A stretch of DNA of 64,000 bases. It comes from Streptomyces aurantiogriseus. Its GTDB lineage: Bacteria; Actinomycetota; Actinomycetes; Streptomycetales; Streptomycetaceae. Below, piece by piece: positions 62,101 through 64,000 of this stretch. Numbering within the stretch: position 1 is the first letter of the stretch; each line of letters starts with the position of its first letter. The notes under the pieces were generated by a model. That model saw only the letters and a program-made list of their open reading frames with translations. It had not been told where the DNA came from and searched no databases. Position numbers and translations under genes: made by a program. The stretch lies in NCBI RefSeq assembly GCF_014649375.1, contig NZ_BMSX01000005.1, positions 124,001 through 188,000 on the forward strand. Direction: 5' to 3'.

Positions 62101-62930
62101 CCATCGGAAAGGACCATCACATGACGTCCGCGGTGAGTGCGGCCGACATCGCACCGACGGCCTACGCCTGGGAGATCCGGGCCGCCGGGCTGAAGGTCAG
62201 GGTCGGCAGGAAACGGATGGCCGTCGACGGCCTTGACCTGTCGCTGGGCACCGGCGTCCACGGACTTCTGGGACCAAACGGGGCGGGCAAGACCACCCTC
62301 ATTCGGACGCTGGCCACCGTACTGCGCCCCACCGAGGGCACCCTGGAGCTGCTCGGCGAGTCCGTGGGCGGCATGGGCGAGCATCGTGCGGTGCGCCGCC
62401 GGATCGGCTACCTGCCGCAGGAGTTCGGCTACTACAAGCGCTTCACGGTGCGCGAGTTCGTCGAGTACATGGCGTGGCTGAAGGAGGTGCCCAAGGCGGA
62501 GATCCCCGCGGCGGTGCAACGTGCCGTGGAGCGGGTGGGTCTGGCGGACCGCGCCGACGAGAGGATGAAGGCCCTGTCGGGCGGCATGGTGCGCAGGGTC
62601 GGCATCGCCCAGGCCATCGTCAACGACCCGACGATCCTGCTGCTGGACGAGCCGACGGTCGGCCTGGATCCGGCGCAGCGGCTGCGCTTCCGCGAGCTGC
62701 TGCAGGAGCTGGGCACGGACACCTGCGTGCTCGTGTCGACCCATCTGGTGGAGGACGTCGCCGCCGCCTGTACCGACGTGGTGCTCTTCGCCGAGGGGCG
62801 ACTGGTCTTCCAGGGCACCCCGGACGAGCTGGCCGCGGCGGGCGGCCCCGAGCACGTGGGCGACAGCCCGCTGGAGCGCGGCTACTCGGCGCTGCTGCAG
62901 GGCCCCGGCCAGGGACGGGGCGCCTGGTGA
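62097..62930 (+). CDS. ABC-2-type transporter ATPase
   Basis: 277 residues: Walker A LLGPNGAGKTTLIRTL, signature ALSGGMVRRVGIAQAIVN, Walker B TILLLDEPTVGLDP, switch His VLVSTHL. ATG 62097 has GGGAG 8 bases upstream and overlaps the previous stop; ATG 62121 is a second possibility. Pairs with the following permease to form the transporter whose expression the sigma factor controls. Confidence 0.92.
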   Translation: MTIGKDHHMTSAVSAADIAPTAYAWEIRAAGLKVRVGRKRMAVDGLDLSLGTGVHGLLGPNGAGKTTLIRTLATVLRPTEGTLELLGESVGGMGEHRAVRRRIGYLPQEFGYYKRFTVREFVEYMAWLKEVPKAEIPAAVQRAVERVGLADRADERMKALSGGMVRRVGIAQAIVNDPTILLLDEPTVGLDPAQRLRFRELLQELGTDTCVLVSTHLVEDVAAACTDVVLFAEGRLVFQGTPDELAAAGGPEHVGDSPLERGYSALLQGPGQGRGAW

Positions 62931-64000
62931 ACACGCGTGTCCTGCGCATCGAGCTGAAGCGCTCCGTCGCCCCGGGGGCCGGCGCCGTGGTCCTGACGAC
63001 GGCGCTGGCGTTCCTGTACCTGCTGAACGCCGGGTGGTGGACGGGCACCACGGCGTGGACGGCCCAGTGGACATCCCTGGCGCTGTGGACCCGCTCCCTG
63101 CTGTTCTACCTATGGCCGCTGGCCGTGGGGCTCGGGGCGCTTCAGGGTCTGCGCGACCACCGCTCGAAGATGTCCGAGCTGCTGACGAGTACGCCGCGGC
63201 CCGCCCGGCACCGCGCGGCCACGCTGGCGGGCGCGACGGCGATCACGCTGGCCTCGGCCTTCGCGCTGCTCATCCTCGTGGGCGCGGTCCAGGTGCTCGC
63301 CCACACCGAGTACACGCACCTCGGATGGCTGCCGATCTCGCTGGTGGGGGCACTCTCTCTCGTCGCGGGGGCCGTGCTGGGCATGGGGGCCGGGCGGGCC
63401 CTGCCGACCGTGCTCACCCCGCCCTTGCTGGCCATGGGCGCCTTCGTGTTCACGGCGCTCATGCACATGTCGTTGGGCCGGACGGAGACGACCACGGCGG
63501 CGGGGGTCCCGAGCACGGAGCCGAACCGGATCTCGCTGCTGTCACCGGCGGTGCAGGAGGTGCGCGATGTGCTTGTCACGCTCTCCGCGTCCGTGCACGT
63601 CGGGCAGACGATCTGGCTGCTCGGCCTGGCCGCGACCGGCTTCGTGCTGCTGGTCGCCGCGACCCCGCGCGCCCGGCTGATCGCCCTGACGCCCGCCCTG
63701 GCGGGCGCGGTGATCGCCCTGCTCGTCCTCCCCACCGACCCGCGCCGGATGTATGTCGTCGACGAGGCCGCCGCGGAGCTGGTGTGCGACGGCCCAGTGT
63801 GCGTGACGAAGACGCACCAGGCACAACTCATCGACCTCGCGGGTCCCGGCAAAAAGGCGCTGCGCCTGCTGCACGACGCCTTGGGCGGCCAGGCACCGGT
63901 CTCCGTCCGGGAGAACACCTCCTTGCTGCCGGACGGCTCCATACCGCAGTGGTCCCGCAAGACCGTGCTCTTCGACGTCGACGACGACATCATCGCCGCC
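62927..64000 (+). CDS. ABC-2-type permease, partial (runs off the end)
   Basis: 358 codons present, no stop before the window ends. GTG 62927 overlaps the ATPase stop (GTGA). Several long hydrophobic segments (AGAVVLTTALAFLYLL, ITLASAFALLILVGAVQVL, GQTIWLLGLAATGFVLLVA) alternate with a C-terminal hydrophilic part around VDEAAAELVCDGPVCVTKTHQAQLIDL. Permease partner of the ABC ATPase. Confidence 0.88.
   Translation, partial: MNTRVLRIELKRSVAPGAGAVVLTTALAFLYLLNAGWWTGTTAWTAQWTSLALWTRSLLFYLWPLAVGLGALQGLRDHRSKMSELLTSTPRPARHRAATLAGATAITLASAFALLILVGAVQVLAHTEYTHLGWLPISLVGALSLVAGAVLGMGAGRALPTVLTPPLLAMGAFVFTALMHMSLGRTETTTAAGVPSTEPNRISLLSPAVQEVRDVLVTLSASVHVGQTIWLLGLAATGFVLLVAATPRARLIALTPALAGAVIALLVLPTDPRRMYVVDEAAAELVCDGPVCVTKTHQAQLIDLAGPGKKALRLLHDALGGQAPVSVRENTSLLPDGSIPQWSRKTVLFDVDDDIIAA

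Overview
The window is high-GC actinobacterial DNA, almost certainly Streptomyces: GTG starts are common, genes run in operons with 4-base ATGA/GTGA overlaps, and there are Streptomyces-type families (DUF6207, Imm21, trypsin-STAND with Trypco2, NACHT with C-terminal membrane helices). Roughly half is a coherent metal-homeostasis and metabolite island (about 9.3-37.5 kb). The flanks are accessory DNA with insertion-sequence debris and broken genes, as in a chromosome arm or large plasmid.

Layout. 0-9.3 kb: thiolase, TetR remnant, CASTOR/POLLUX-like ion channel, a trypsin-STAND NTPase with its Trypco2 partner, a NUDIX hydrolase, then a graveyard of decayed genes including an integrase. 9.3-14.3 kb: three coupled PLP enzymes (Y4yA-type decarboxylase fold, cysteine synthase-rhodanese fusion, class V aminotransferase/desulfurase) and a methyltransferase. 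14.7-15.4 kb: a very His-rich protein and an ArsR/SmtB repressor with an alpha5 zinc site. 15.6-24.2 kb (minus): an eight-gene RiPP operon with a 37-residue precursor, E1/F-like partner, S15-type hydrolase, YcaO, SagB-type dehydrogenase and two ABC half-exporters. 24.3-28.3 kb (minus): a siderophore-type ABC importer. 28.4-30.6 kb: propeller-like protein and methyltransferase. 31.0-33.7 kb (minus): znuA-znuC-znuB. 34.0-36.5 kb: PacL-like metallochaperone and CtpC-like zinc-efflux P-type ATPase. 37.0 kb: a Zur-type repressor.

The unifying signal is a 15-base 7-1-7 inverted repeat of the Fur/Zur type (TG..CA ends) ahead of the RiPP operon, importer/propeller pair, methyltransferases, znuA and zur. 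The most economical reading is a local zinc regulon in which a YcaO-modified peptide is made, exported and re-imported as a metallophore. That is inference; the genes and boxes are visible in the sequence.

37.5-64 kb is a patchwork. It holds a resistance-like trio (nucleotidyltransferase, APH, TmrB-like kinase), a HEAT-like hypothetical, methyltransferases, a 1.75-kb IS630 element carrying a passenger gene and nested in a second IS630 relic, a LigC-type ligase fragment, an in-frame Ku-NACHT chimera, Imm21, LysR/SnoaL, MFS, several truncated IS-host chimeras, an ArsR-SRPBCC-DHFR operon, and a sigma/anti-sigma/ABC operon running off the end. I saw no rRNA, tRNA or CRISPR array.
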